The notes beneath the pieces were generated by a model that made no database searches, was not told the DNA's origin, and worked only from the letters and a program-made list of their open reading frames with translations. Source: Thermoflexales bacterium (GTDB taxonomy: Bacteria > Chloroflexota > Anaerolineae > J036 > Brachytrichaceae). From it: 9,663 bases of DNA. A program made the translations under genes and the position numbers. The stretch lies in assembly GCA_017998555.1 (NCBI GenBank), contig JAGOCU010000059.1, forward strand, positions 1 to 9,663, written 5' to 3'. Positions 1-6,415 of this stretch are shown one piece after another; within the stretch, counting starts at the first letter, position 1, and every line of letters begins with the position of its first letter.

Positions 1-1457
1 CCGTAGAAGACCTCTTCCTCGCCCCATTCTGAGCCGGCCGGGTAGAAGGTCGAGTCCATCCAGCCGCGCAGATCGCCGTTCTTTCCGGCCAGCCCGCGAT
101 ACAGGACCAGCCACAATCGATCTCGCGTCTGAGCCGCGTCCGTAATACGCGCCTCCCACAACGCCCGCGGCTCGATGACCGGATCCCAGGTCAGGGCATA
201 CGACCAGGCCGGCATCGAAGGGGTTCTGTCGAGCGAATAGAAGCCGGCCGGGCTGAGCACGTTGAAAACAGCCAGGTCGGTTGCCCGGCCCTGCGGGGCC
301 AGGTGCTCGGCATAGGTGCGCGGGTTATACGGGTCAAAGACCTCGAGCGTTTTGGCCGGGACAAGCAGCGCGCTGGTGGGCGCATACAGGGCGAGCAAGC
401 CGAGCACGGCCAGCGCCGCAATGACGCGCGCGCGCTGGGCGAGCGCGTCGACCGCCCAGGCCAGTCCCAGGGCCAGAAACGGGGCAGCCCCGATGAGCAT
501 CCGGGCATTGAAGGCCCAGTTCCGCGCGGCGGCCGCCACCCCGAACACGGTCGCGACGATGGCCAGGACCGGCAGCCACACCGCCCGCCGGCGTTGGGCG
601 ATCAGGGCGCCCAGCCCGAGCAAGAGCCCGTGTGCCGCCACGCCCAGCCAACCCGCCCACTGCGACATCGTCAGGCCGATCAGCCCGTTCTCGACAAAGT
701 ATCCGACGCTGAACTGCTGCCCGATGTTGGTCGCGCCCTCGGCCGCGGCTCGGCCCAGCAACTGCGGCACGGCGTAGATCGCCCAGGGCACATACAGCCC
801 GGCCGCTATTGCCGTCCAGCCCAGCAGGCGCCGCCGCTGCGGGCCCGTTGCCCGGATGAGGGCGTAGGCGCCCAGCGCGGCCAGGGGCCAGACGGCGTGA
901 TAGAGGGTCAACATCGCCCCGACCGCGCCCAGCACGAAAGCGAACCCGGCCAGACGGCGATCGCCTCGGCTGTCGGTCCTGTGGGTGATTCTCAGGGCGC
1001 CCCAGGCCGCCAGGAGGAGAAAGGCCGGCGCGAAGGCATACATCCGGGCGACGGCGCTGTAGTAGACGGCCAGGGGCAGCCAGGCCATCGCCCCGGCCGC
1101 GAGCAAGGGCAGCCCGCCGCGCCGGCCCGTCCAGGCCGTCGCCACGACGTAGGCCAGCGGCACGCACAGCAGACTGGCCAGCACACCCAGATATCGAAGC
1201 GCGAACAGATTCTGGCCGACGATAGCCTGCCACGCCCCGAGCGCCAGGTAATACAGTGGCGGGTGGACGTCTGCGGCCGTGATGCGCAGCAGCTCGCCAA
1301 TGGGCAGCGACGCATGGGCAATCGACCAGCCCTCATCCCAGCGCGGCGGAACCGCGGCAAGCCCCATCATTCGGGCGGCGAAGGCGGCCACGACGATGAG
1401 GGCGAGGGCAAGAGCCGGGCGGAACGCCCGAGCGGCGGTGGACGACATTCCGCCCAT
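1..1457 (-). CDS. GT-C (PMT/ArnT-like) membrane glycosyltransferase, 3' end outside window
   Basis: About 485 residues are open to the window edge with no stop, so the C-terminus is missing. The first hydrophobic helix (about residues 14-31) is followed by an extracytoplasmic loop with W40-D41-E42 and then D63-V-H65-P66-P67-L-Y-Y. An acidic pair in the first loop followed by an HPPLYY motif is the signature of the dolichyl-phosphate-mannose/ArnT-type GT-C superfamily, whose members move a sugar from a polyprenyl-phosphate carrier to a protein, lipid or glycan outside the membrane. Many further hydrophobic segments follow, up to about residue 365, then a soluble C-terminal stretch rich in W and Y. 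Sugar and acceptor cannot be told from sequence. ATG at 1457 is used; an in-frame ATG at 1448 is equally possible and neither has a Shine-Dalgarno. The long plus-strand reading frames opposite it are shadows. Confidence 0.85.
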   Translation of the reverse strand, partial: MGGMSSTAARAFRPALALALIVVAAFAARMMGLAAVPPRWDEGWSIAHASLPIGELLRITAADVHPPLYYLALGAWQAIVGQNLFALRYLGVLASLLCVPLAYVVATAWTGRRGGLPLLAAGAMAWLPLAVYYSAVARMYAFAPAFLLLAAWGALRITHRTDSRGDRRLAGFAFVLGAVGAMLTLYHAVWPLAALGAYALIRATGPQRRRLLGWTAIAAGLYVPWAIYAVPQLLGRAAAEGATNIGQQFSVGYFVENGLIGLTMSQWAGWLGVAAHGLLLGLGALIAQRRRAVWLPVLAIVATVFGVAAAARNWAFNARMLIGAAPFLALGLAWAVDALAQRARVIAALAVLGLLALYAPTSALLVPAKTLEVFDPYNPRTYAEHLAPQGRATDLAVFNVLSPAGFYSLDRTPSMPAWSYALTWDPVIEPRALWEARITDAAQTRDRLWLVLYRGLAGKNGDLRGWMDSTFYPAGSEWGEEEVFY

Positions 1458-1468
1458 GGTACTCGCGG

Positions 1469-1490
1469 CCGCGTTCTATCCGCGTTCTAT
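1469..1490. repeat. Tandem 11-bp direct repeat upstream of the glycosyltransferase
   Basis: The 11-mer CCGCGTTCTAT occurs twice with no spacer (1469-1479 and 1480-1490). It covers the putative -10 region and leader of the minus-strand glycosyltransferase. A shorter match, GTTCTATC, recurs at 1586-1593. It could be a tandem operator or simple slippage; nothing else supports a regulator. Confidence 0.5.
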
Positions 1491-1493
1491 AAT
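1486..1493. promoter_or_regulatory. Putative bidirectional -10 core between the glycosyltransferase and sodA
   Basis: The plus strand reads TATAAT at 1488-1493 and the minus strand reads TATAGA at 1491-1486, in the gap between divergent genes. On the minus strand a weak -35 (TTGGCG, 1513-1508) lies 16 bp upstream, which would start the glycosyltransferase mRNA about 22 nt before its ATG. On the plus strand no -35 is visible, and a start near 1500 would give sodA a leader of about 190 nt containing the large palindrome. A separate promoter nearer sodA is not excluded. Confidence 0.35.
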
Positions 1494-1520
1494 GAACGTT
1501 CAGGAACCGCCAACAGACCA

Positions 1521-1583
1521 GTTCCGGAGGCGATATTCTCCGTCCCGGCGTACGCCGGGACGGAGAATATCGCCTCCGGGAAC
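1521..1583. repeat. Perfect 56-bp palindrome in a divergent intergenic region
   Basis: Positions 1524-1579 are a perfect palindrome, two 28-nt arms with no spacer, centred between 1551 and 1552. Three more base pairs (1521-1523 with 1581-1583) form if G1580 is bulged. The centre is CCCGGC-GTAC-GCCGGG on the strand that folds, close to the GNA-loop tips of the other large inverted repeats here. It lies upstream of both flanking genes, so it cannot be a terminator for either. It could be a hairpin in the sodA leader, a protein-binding site, or a dispersed repeat. Confidence 0.85.
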
Positions 1584-1642
1584 AAGTTCTATCAGGAGTT
1601 CTAAGAATTCAGGCGCACAATCACAACTCAGGTACACCATCT

Positions 1643-1676
1643 GGCGCGGCCCGCTCGTTCGGCGAGCGATCGCGCC
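1643..1676 (+). promoter_or_regulatory. Hairpin in the sodA leader next to the Shine-Dalgarno
   Basis: An outer stem GGCGCG/CGCGCC (1643-1648 with 1671-1676) encloses an inner stem CGCTCG/CGAGCG (1652-1657 with 1663-1668) with a TTCGG loop. It ends three bases before the AAGGAG at 1680-1685. There is no T tract, so it is not a terminator. It may affect translation or mRNA stability of sodA, but in GC-rich DNA such a fold could also be chance. Confidence 0.4.
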
Positions 1677-1692
1677 CCCAAGGAGACAACGC

Positions 1693-2298
1693 ATGGCATT
1701 TGAACTTCCCCCGCTTCCGTACGCTTTCAACGCCCTCGAGCCGCACATCGATGCGATGACGATGGAGATCCATCATGATCGGCATCACAAGGCCTACGTC
1801 GATAACCTCAACAACGCGCTCAAGGAGCACACCGCGCTTCAGGCCCTGACCATCGAGCAGCTCATGATGAAGATCGGCGAGGTGCCCGAGAGCATCCGCA
1901 ACGCCGTTCGCAACAACGGCGGCGGCCATTTCAATCACAGCATGTTCTGGACCCAGATGAAGGCTGGCGGCAGCGCGCTGAGTGGTCCGCTCAAGGACGC
2001 CATGATGACGACCTTCGGCACCGTCGAGGCCTTCCGCGAGCAGTTCGTCAAGGCCGGCCTTGGCCGCTTTGGCTCGGGCTGGGCGTGGCTGGTGGTCGGG
2101 AAGGATGGCAAGCTGGCCATTACCTCGTCGCCGAATCAGGACAATCCGGTCATGGACGGAATCCGGCCGCTCCTGGGCGTCGACGTGTGGGAACATGCCT
2201 ACTATCTGAAGTATCAGAACAAGCGCCAGGCCTACATCGAAGCGTGGTTCAATCTGGTGAACTGGGACGATGTTGAGGCCCGCTACGCGGCGAAGTAG
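1693..2298 (+). CDS. sodA: Superoxide dismutase, Mn-type (Fe/Mn family)
   Basis: This 201-residue protein has the usual length and layout of bacterial Fe/Mn superoxide dismutases, which convert superoxide to hydrogen peroxide and oxygen, normally in the cytoplasm. The four metal ligands are present: H27 (EIHHDRHH), H82 (GGHFNHSMFW), D164 and H168 (DVWEHAYY). Conserved Y35, W130 and the C-terminal NLVNWDDV also match. Q149 in SPNQDNP and the glycines before H79 are in the Mn-type arrangement (the second-sphere Gln comes from the C-terminal domain); a cambialistic enzyme remains possible. ATG at 1693 has AAGGAG seven bases upstream. The frame is open further upstream through the palindrome, but that part is not protein-like. 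The gene is divergent from the glycosyltransferase and has its own leader. No T-tract terminator is seen after it. Confidence 0.97.
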   Translation: MAFELPPLPYAFNALEPHIDAMTMEIHHDRHHKAYVDNLNNALKEHTALQALTIEQLMMKIGEVPESIRNAVRNNGGGHFNHSMFWTQMKAGGSALSGPLKDAMMTTFGTVEAFREQFVKAGLGRFGSGWAWLVVGKDGKLAITSSPNQDNPVMDGIRPLLGVDVWEHAYYLKYQNKRQAYIEAWFNLVNWDDVEARYAAK

Positions 2299-2343
2299 AG
2301 CGGCCCGGCGCGGGAAGTACCGTCTGGGATGTGACAGCACGCC

Positions 2344-2372
2344 TAGACAGACCGCCTGCTTTCGGGTATAAC
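2344..2372 (+). promoter_or_regulatory. Sigma70-like promoter for the ferredoxin
   Basis: TAGACA (2344-2349) and TATAAC (2367-2372) are separated by 17 bp; each matches the housekeeping consensus at five of six positions. This is the best promoter in the window. Transcription would start near 2379, giving a leader of about 95 nt. The leader has a small inverted repeat GATAG/CTATC near 2405-2422 but nothing recognisable as a riboswitch. Confidence 0.6.
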
Positions 2373-2474
2373 TTGCGGCGTTAACGCGTGCAACTCAGGT
2401 GTTGGATAGGCCTTAACGCTATCAGAAATATGGGTTCCAGCCGATAAAGCGGAACCGACCAAGGAGATTCATCA

Positions 2475-2840
2475 ATGGCTCACGTAATCACCAGTCTATG
2501 CCTGCGCGATTCCGCCTGCGTCGACGTGTGCCCGGTCGAATGCATCGTGGGTGGCAAACCCGAGACGCAATGGCCGTGGTTCTACATCGACCCGGCGACC
2601 TGCATCGATTGCGGCGCATGCGTTCCGGAATGCCCGTTCGAGGCGATCTTCCCCGAGGATGAGGTTCCGACGGCTTATGCGATGAAGCCCGCCCAGAAGT
2701 TCGTCGTGCACGGCGATGACGGCGCGCAGACCTACACTGCCGAGGGCGGCGAGGTCTACGACTTCTCGGGTGACACGGCCTGGAATGCCGCCTTCTACGC
2801 CGAAGGCACGGGCCCGGGCTACGCCGCGAAGAACATGTAG
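2475..2840 (+). CDS. fdxA: Two-cluster ferredoxin (7Fe/8Fe type)
   Basis: This 121-residue protein is a soluble electron carrier with two iron-sulphur binding segments. The second is canonical: C43-x2-C46-x2-C49-x3-C53-P. The first reads C9-x5-C15-x3-C19-P-x2-C23. Compared with Azotobacter-type 7Fe ferredoxins (C-x7-C-x3-C-P) it is two residues shorter and has no extra cysteine to complete a CxxCxxC motif. A [3Fe-4S] cluster held by C9, C15 and C53 or C19 is therefore likely, beside a [4Fe-4S] cluster. An insertion with W33-P-W35 separates the halves, and a 60-residue tail without cysteines follows, rich in D, E, G and Y. ATG at 2475 has AAGGAG eight bases upstream. It is a monocistronic gene with its own promoter and a hairpin terminator. 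The redox partner is unknown. Confidence 0.93.
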   Translation: MAHVITSLCLRDSACVDVCPVECIVGGKPETQWPWFYIDPATCIDCGACVPECPFEAIFPEDEVPTAYAMKPAQKFVVHGDDGAQTYTAEGGEVYDFSGDTAWNAAFYAEGTGPGYAAKNM

Positions 2841-2865
2841 CGCTTCCAACACCTGAAGCAAACGG

Positions 2866-2896
2866 CGCGCCCCGCGGAGTCACTCCGCGGGGCGCG
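2866..2896 (+). terminator. Hairpin terminator after the ferredoxin
   Basis: A perfect 15-bp stem (2866-2880 with 2882-2896) is centred on C2881; in practice the loop would be TCA closed by G-C. It starts 25 bases after the ferredoxin stop. The T run (GGGGTTTTT, 2906-2914) lies about ten bases beyond the stem, so it is not a textbook intrinsic terminator, but position and stability fit. Confidence 0.65.
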
Positions 2897-2912
2897 TTCT
2901 GTATTGGGGTTT

Positions 2913-2971
2913 TTCTGAAACGACATCCCCCCGGCCCGGCGTAGCCGGGCCGGGGGGATGTCGTTTCAGAA
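2913..2971. repeat. Long inverted repeat, 28-bp stem with GTA loop
   Basis: Arms 2913-2940 and 2944-2971 pair without a mismatch around the three-base loop GTA (2941-2943), closed by C-G. The tip is CCCGGC-GTA-GCCGGG. It follows the ferredoxin hairpin by 16 bases and ends 18 bases before the presumed -10 of phoU. It may act as a second terminator, with a T run on its 5' side, or be a dispersed element related to the other GNA-loop repeats in this window. Confidence 0.88.
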
Positions 2972-2989
2972 GGTATTTGCGCATGGCGC

Positions 2990-2995
2990 TATGAT
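2990..2995 (+). promoter_or_regulatory. -10 element for a leaderless phoU transcript
   Basis: TATGAT (2990-2995) ends six bases before the phoU ATG, so transcription would start at the A of the start codon. No Shine-Dalgarno is present and no clear -35 is visible. This -10-then-ATG layout is typical of leaderless genes in Deinococcus and some other bacterial groups. Confidence 0.45.
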
Positions 2996-3001
2996 CGGCC
3001 C

Positions 3002-3691
3002 ATGCGACCACATTTGGATCAGGAACTTCAGGCCATCCGGACCCGCATTCTCGACCTCGGCGGGCGGGTGAGCGGCGCCATCGGCCAGGCCACCCACGCC
3101 CTGCTCAACCGCGATCTGGAAGAGGCGCGCGAGGTCAAGCGCGAGGATCAGACATCGGATGCCATGCGCTACGCGATCGAGAACGCCTGTGTGGTGACGA
3201 TGGCCACCCAGCAGCCCATGGCCCGCGATCTCCGCGCGCTGCTGGGCGCGGCGTTTGTGGCGGTGGAGCTCGAACGTTGTGGCGACTACGCCAAAGGGAT
3301 CGCCAAGTCCGCCCGCCGAATCGTCCGCGCGGCGCCCGCGCCCGACTCGGGATTCAATCTGACGCAGATGGCGGAAGCGGCCCGGAACATGCTGGATCGG
3401 AGCGTTGCGGCCTTTGCGGCAAGCGATCCGGAGGCGGCGAAGACGGTCATGGCCGAGGATGATTCGCTCGACGTGCTCTACGACGCGCTGCTCAAAGCCG
3501 TCGTCGCGCGCATGTCCGCGGACCCGGCCTTCGCCGACCATGGTATTTGGCTGCTCCACGCTGGACATTGCCTGGAGCGGATTGGGGATCGGGCGACCAA
3601 CATCGCCGAGCGGGTGGTTTTCATCGCCACCGGGGCTCTGGTGGGCGATACCAACACGCATTCGGTCGAGCGCACGCGCTCCCTGCGATGA
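3002..3691 (+). CDS. phoU: PhoU-like phosphate-transport regulator
   Basis: This 229-residue protein has the size and two-fold helical repeat of PhoU. The two repeat signatures, which bind metal in known PhoU structures, are E91-R-C-G-D95-Y-A-K-G-I-A and E192-R-I-G-D196-R-A-T-N200-I-A-E. The protein is hydrophilic and helix-rich with no signal peptide. PhoU proteins couple the Pst phosphate transporter to the PhoR/PhoB two-component system and restrain phosphate uptake. No pst or pho gene adjoins it here, so the partners must be elsewhere and a PhoU paralogue with another role is possible. ATG at 3002 lacks a Shine-Dalgarno and sits just after a -10 element. The gene converges on ftsK and is separated from it by one hairpin that fills the gap. 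Confidence 0.9.
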   Translation: MRPHLDQELQAIRTRILDLGGRVSGAIGQATHALLNRDLEEAREVKREDQTSDAMRYAIENACVVTMATQQPMARDLRALLGAAFVAVELERCGDYAKGIAKSARRIVRAAPAPDSGFNLTQMAEAARNMLDRSVAAFAASDPEAAKTVMAEDDSLDVLYDALLKAVVARMSADPAFADHGIWLLHAGHCLERIGDRATNIAERVVFIATGALVGDTNTHSVERTRSLR

Positions 3692-3693
3692 CT

Positions 3694-3734
3694 TGCGGGA
3701 ACCACCCCCGGCGAAGCCGGGGGTGGTTCCCGCA
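3694..3734. terminator. 19-bp hairpin with GAA loop, convergent phoU/ftsK terminator
   Basis: Arms 3694-3712 and 3716-3734 pair perfectly around GAA (3713-3715); the tip is CCCGGC-GAA-GCCGGG. The repeat occupies virtually the whole 44-bp gap between the phoU stop (3689-3691) and the ftsK stop (3736-3738), so it is well placed to end transcription from both sides. No T tract follows on either strand, so termination would have to work without one. Confidence 0.7.
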
Positions 3735-3735
3735 G

Positions 3736-6165
3736 CTAAAGCTCATCTTCAGGGGTTTCGCCGATGACCTTGATTTCGCGGCCTTTGGTCGGCTTGCCCT
3801 TGTCGCCGCCCACATAGCCCATTTCCTGCAGCTCTTCCATCAGCCGCGCCGCGCGCGGGTATCCGATCTTGAGCTTGCGCTGCAACAGCGACGTGCTGGC
3901 GTTCCCGGTTGCGCGGATGATCTCCATCGCCCGCCGCACCAGGTCGTCGTCCCCGCCATCATCGTCAACGCCGCCGCTGCCGCCCTTGCCGCCCCGGGCG
4001 GATCCGGCCATCGCCTTCTGGGCGGCCAGTTCGGCGACCAGGGTGTCCCACGGATTGTCGAGCTCGGGCTTGCGGTTGGCGACATACTCGTCGGCGCCTT
4101 CGGCGGCTTCAGGTTCGGCTTCGGCGGCAGCCTCGGCCTTCTCGGCGGCCGTCTGCTTCTTCCACCAGTGGATGATGCTCTCGATCTCGCGGTCGCTGAC
4201 AAAGCAGCCCTGGGCGCGCAGGGGGTGCCCGGCCTCCGGGTTGAGGAAGAGCATGTCGCCGCGACCGAGCAGGGCGTCAGCGCCGTTCTGGTCGATGATG
4301 ACCCGCGAGTCGGTGGCCGACGCCACGGCAAAGGCGATCCGGGCCGGGAAGTTGGCCTTGATCAGCCCGGTGACCACATCGACGCTGGGGCGCTGGGTGG
4401 CGACGATGAGGTGAATGCCCGTCGCGCGGGCCATCTGGGCCAGGCGGCAGATCGTCTTTTCGGTCTCGATGGGCTGCTGGAGCATGAGATCGGCCAGCTC
4501 ATCGATCAGCACGACAATGCGGGGCAGGGGCTGTTCCTGCTGCCGGTTCAGGGTTTCGTTGTAGTCGGCCAGATGCCGCGCGCCGACTTCGGCGAACTTC
4601 TTGTAGCGGCTGTCCATCTCGCGGGTCACCCACTGCAGGACGGCCGGGATGCGCTCCATCTCGCTTTCGGGCTTGCCCAGGATGTGGGGCAGGCCCGCAA
4701 AACGGGAAAGCTCCACCATCTTCGGATCGATCATGACCAGCTTGAGATCCTCGGGCCGGTTGTTCATGGCCAGACACACCGCGATCGCGCTGATGCAGAC
4801 GCTCTTGCCCGATCCGGTCGTGCCGGCGATGAGCAGATGCGGCATGCGGGCGAGGTCGGCGCAGATCTCGGCGCCGCTGACATCGCGGCCCAGCGCCAGG
4901 GCCAGCGGCGACTTGGCGCGCATGCTGTGAAAGACCTCGGTCTCCATCAGGCTGCGCAGGTCGACGCCATTGGCGTGGGCATTGGGAACTTCGATCCCGA
5001 CCAGCCCGCGCCCGGGGATCGGCGCTTCGATGCGCAGCGACTGGGCCTCGAGCGCCAGCGCCAGGTCGTTTTGCAGGTTCGCGATCTGGCTCACCCGCAC
5101 CCGTTGAAGTCGCTTCTCACCGTTGGGCGCCGGCTTCTCGAGGTAGCCCGGGTCGACCCCAAACTGGGTGACGGTCGGCCCGCGGCGTTTCTCGACCACC
5201 TTGCCGACCAGGCCGAAGTGGGCGAGGGTCTCCTCGATGATGGCGGCCTGGCGCTCGGCGTCAGCCTCGCCGCCCTTGGCGGGCTTGATGATTTTGAGCA
5301 GGTCGATGGGCGGCAGCGCGACCGCCTTCTCGATCCTGGCTTTTGGCTTGCTGACCTTGACGACGACCGGTTTGGCGGCGGGTTTTGGCCTGGGTGGCGG
5401 TGTTGCGGCGCGCTCGGGCGCGGGCGCTTCAACGGCGGCCGGGCGCTGCGGAGACGGCGCGGGCGGCGGGCTGGCCCTGAGCGCCTCGTCGAGGGTCGCC
5501 TGGCGCGGACGAATATCGCCGATGAAGCTGGGGAGCGGTTCGTCGGTCCGGGCGGGCGGGGACGGGCGCGGCGCCGGGCGCGACACGCGGGCATGTTCGA
5601 CATCCCCGACGACGACTTCAGAACGTTCACGGATGAGCAGCGGACGCAGCGCGATCAGACCGGTGAACAGGGTCGCGAACAGCCACACGATGATGGAAAC
5701 CAGGCGGGCCAGGCCGGCGCTGGAGCCGAGCACGCGCCAGACCAGCTCGGACAGCACCCAGCCAAAAGCGCCGCCGCCGAGTTTCTGGAGCGAGAGTTGG
5801 TACGAGTCGGCGGTGAAGGACACCGAGTGGATCAGGGCGAGCAGGGCGAAGAAGGCCAGCTCGCCGCACAGAATCTGAAAGAGCGTGCGAGCCGAGATCA
5901 CCGCCCGGGTGTTCAGGACGATGGGCACGCCAAACGCAATCAGGAGCGCGCACAGCAGAAAGGCGCCGATGCCAAATGCGCGCTGGAGCAGATCGGCCCA
6001 ACCCCCGATAAGCGTGCCGGTGTTGACGTTCAGCAGGGTGATCAGGGTGATGATGCCGAGCGCAATCATCGCCACGCCGGCCGCATCGCGCCACAGCCGC
6101 GCGCGCCGGGCGCGCAGCAGGCCGGAGATCATCCGAAAGGACAGGGGCGGCCGTTGTTGTGACAT
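3736..6165 (-). CDS. ftsK: DNA translocase FtsK/SpoIIIE
   Basis: This protein of about 809 residues is close in size to SpoIIIE. FtsK proteins are ATP-driven hexameric pumps at the division septum that clear DNA and help resolve chromosomes. About four membrane helices lie in residues 29-46, 62-84, 96-113 and 152-173. A Pro/Ala-rich linker follows (195-275), then the alpha/beta motor: Walker A A447-G-T-T-G-S-G-K454-S, Walker B R549-I-V-V-L-I-D555-E556, and the A589-T-Q-R-P-S-V-D-V motif. The C-terminal gamma winged helix, which reads DNA polarity, is at about 741-786 (S759-L-L-Q-R-K-L-K-I-G-Y-P-R-A-A-R). A linker of about 70 residues, first Ala/Glu then Gly/Asp-rich, separates motor and gamma. 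ATG at 6165 is chosen; a TTG at 6198 would add 11 residues. Neither has a good Shine-Dalgarno. Confidence 0.96.
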   Translation of the reverse strand: MSQQRPPLSFRMISGLLRARRARLWRDAAGVAMIALGIITLITLLNVNTGTLIGGWADLLQRAFGIGAFLLCALLIAFGVPIVLNTRAVISARTLFQILCGELAFFALLALIHSVSFTADSYQLSLQKLGGGAFGWVLSELVWRVLGSSAGLARLVSIIVWLFATLFTGLIALRPLLIRERSEVVVGDVEHARVSRPAPRPSPPARTDEPLPSFIGDIRPRQATLDEALRASPPPAPSPQRPAAVEAPAPERAATPPPRPKPAAKPVVVKVSKPKARIEKAVALPPIDLLKIIKPAKGGEADAERQAAIIEETLAHFGLVGKVVEKRRGPTVTQFGVDPGYLEKPAPNGEKRLQRVRVSQIANLQNDLALALEAQSLRIEAPIPGRGLVGIEVPNAHANGVDLRSLMETEVFHSMRAKSPLALALGRDVSGAEICADLARMPHLLIAGTTGSGKSVCISAIAVCLAMNNRPEDLKLVMIDPKMVELSRFAGLPHILGKPESEMERIPAVLQWVTREMDSRYKKFAEVGARHLADYNETLNRQQEQPLPRIVVLIDELADLMLQQPIETEKTICRLAQMARATGIHLIVATQRPSVDVVTGLIKANFPARIAFAVASATDSRVIIDQNGADALLGRGDMLFLNPEAGHPLRAQGCFVSDREIESIIHWWKKQTAAEKAEAAAEAEPEAAEGADEYVANRKPELDNPWDTLVAELAAQKAMAGSARGGKGGSGGVDDDGGDDDLVRRAMEIIRATGNASTSLLQRKLKIGYPRAARLMEELQEMGYVGGDKGKPTKGREIKVIGETPEDEL

Positions 6166-6289
6166 CTCTTTTCGCAAAGCGCCGCCATTGTTGCGCAATC
6201 CGCGGCAGATTGGCAGGCCGATCGGCGGGCGGCTCCGCCGAAGCGCCTGTTTTCAACCGAAAGCATCACCCAAACTTAACGTGTTGATG

Positions 6290-6297
6290 ATTATAGT
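6290..6297. promoter_or_regulatory. Putative bidirectional -10 core between ftsK and ino1
   Basis: The minus strand reads TATAAT (6295-6290) toward ftsK and the plus strand reads TATAGT (6292-6297) toward the inositol phosphate synthase. No convincing -35 is visible on either strand. Predicted starts near 6283 (ftsK) and 6304 (ino1) would give leaders of about 118 and 112 nt. The plus-strand hexamer overlaps an operator-like inverted repeat. Confidence 0.4.
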
Positions 6298-6308
6298 TCT
6301 GCGAACTA
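6294..6308. promoter_or_regulatory. Operator-like inverted repeat TAGTTC-TGC-GAACTA
   Basis: Six-base arms are perfect with a three-base spacer, overlapping the -10 core and the predicted ino1 start point, a classic repressor position. The half-site order (GTTC then GAAC, 3-bp spacer) differs from the GAAC-N4-GTTC LexA box of many Gram-positive bacteria, so a LexA site is not claimed. No regulator gene is in the window. Confidence 0.4.
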
Positions 6309-6329
6309 CGCGCGGGTCCTGGCCTGCAG

Positions 6330-6394
6330 TGTCGAAAGTACCCCAAAACGACTTCGACAGAAACCTCCAGGTGCCGGCCGGCGCGACTCGCGCC
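6330..6394 (+). promoter_or_regulatory. Structured ino1 leader, two hairpins
   Basis: TGTCGAAAGT (6330-6339) pairs with ACTTCGACA (6351-6359) with one bulged base and an 11-base loop rich in C and A. GGCGCG/CGCGCC (6380-6385 with 6389-6394) forms a second hairpin with an ACT loop, 11 bases before the Shine-Dalgarno. Neither has a T tract. The leader does not match a riboswitch that I recognise. Confidence 0.35.
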
Positions 6395-6415
6395 TTCCAC
6401 AAATCAGGACAAAGA

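Noticed and set aside
303..1604. Long plus- and minus-strand frames over the glycosyltransferase region
   Set aside because: They are Arg/Gly/Pro/Gln-rich and domain-free. The minus-strand frame starting at 1457, open to the window edge, gives the coherent membrane protein.
1279..1692. N-terminal extension of sodA by about 138 codons
   Set aside because: It would read antisense through the glycosyltransferase start and the palindrome. Homology begins at 1693, which has a good Shine-Dalgarno.
1624..2400. Shared 10-mer CAACTCAGGT in the sodA leader (1624-1633) and ferredoxin leader (2391-2400)
   Set aside because: Exact 10-mer pairs are expected many times by chance in a window this size, and flanking bases do not match.
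3547..6162. An 871-codon open frame on the plus strand opposite ftsK
   Set aside because: Its translation is low-complexity in G, R, D and Q with no recognisable domain, while the minus strand encodes an intact FtsK. It is a codon-bias shadow typical of GC-rich genes.
6294..6308. LexA/SOS box at the inverted repeat upstream of ftsK and ino1
   Set aside because: Half-site order and the 3-bp spacer do not match the known GAAC-N4-GTTC box.
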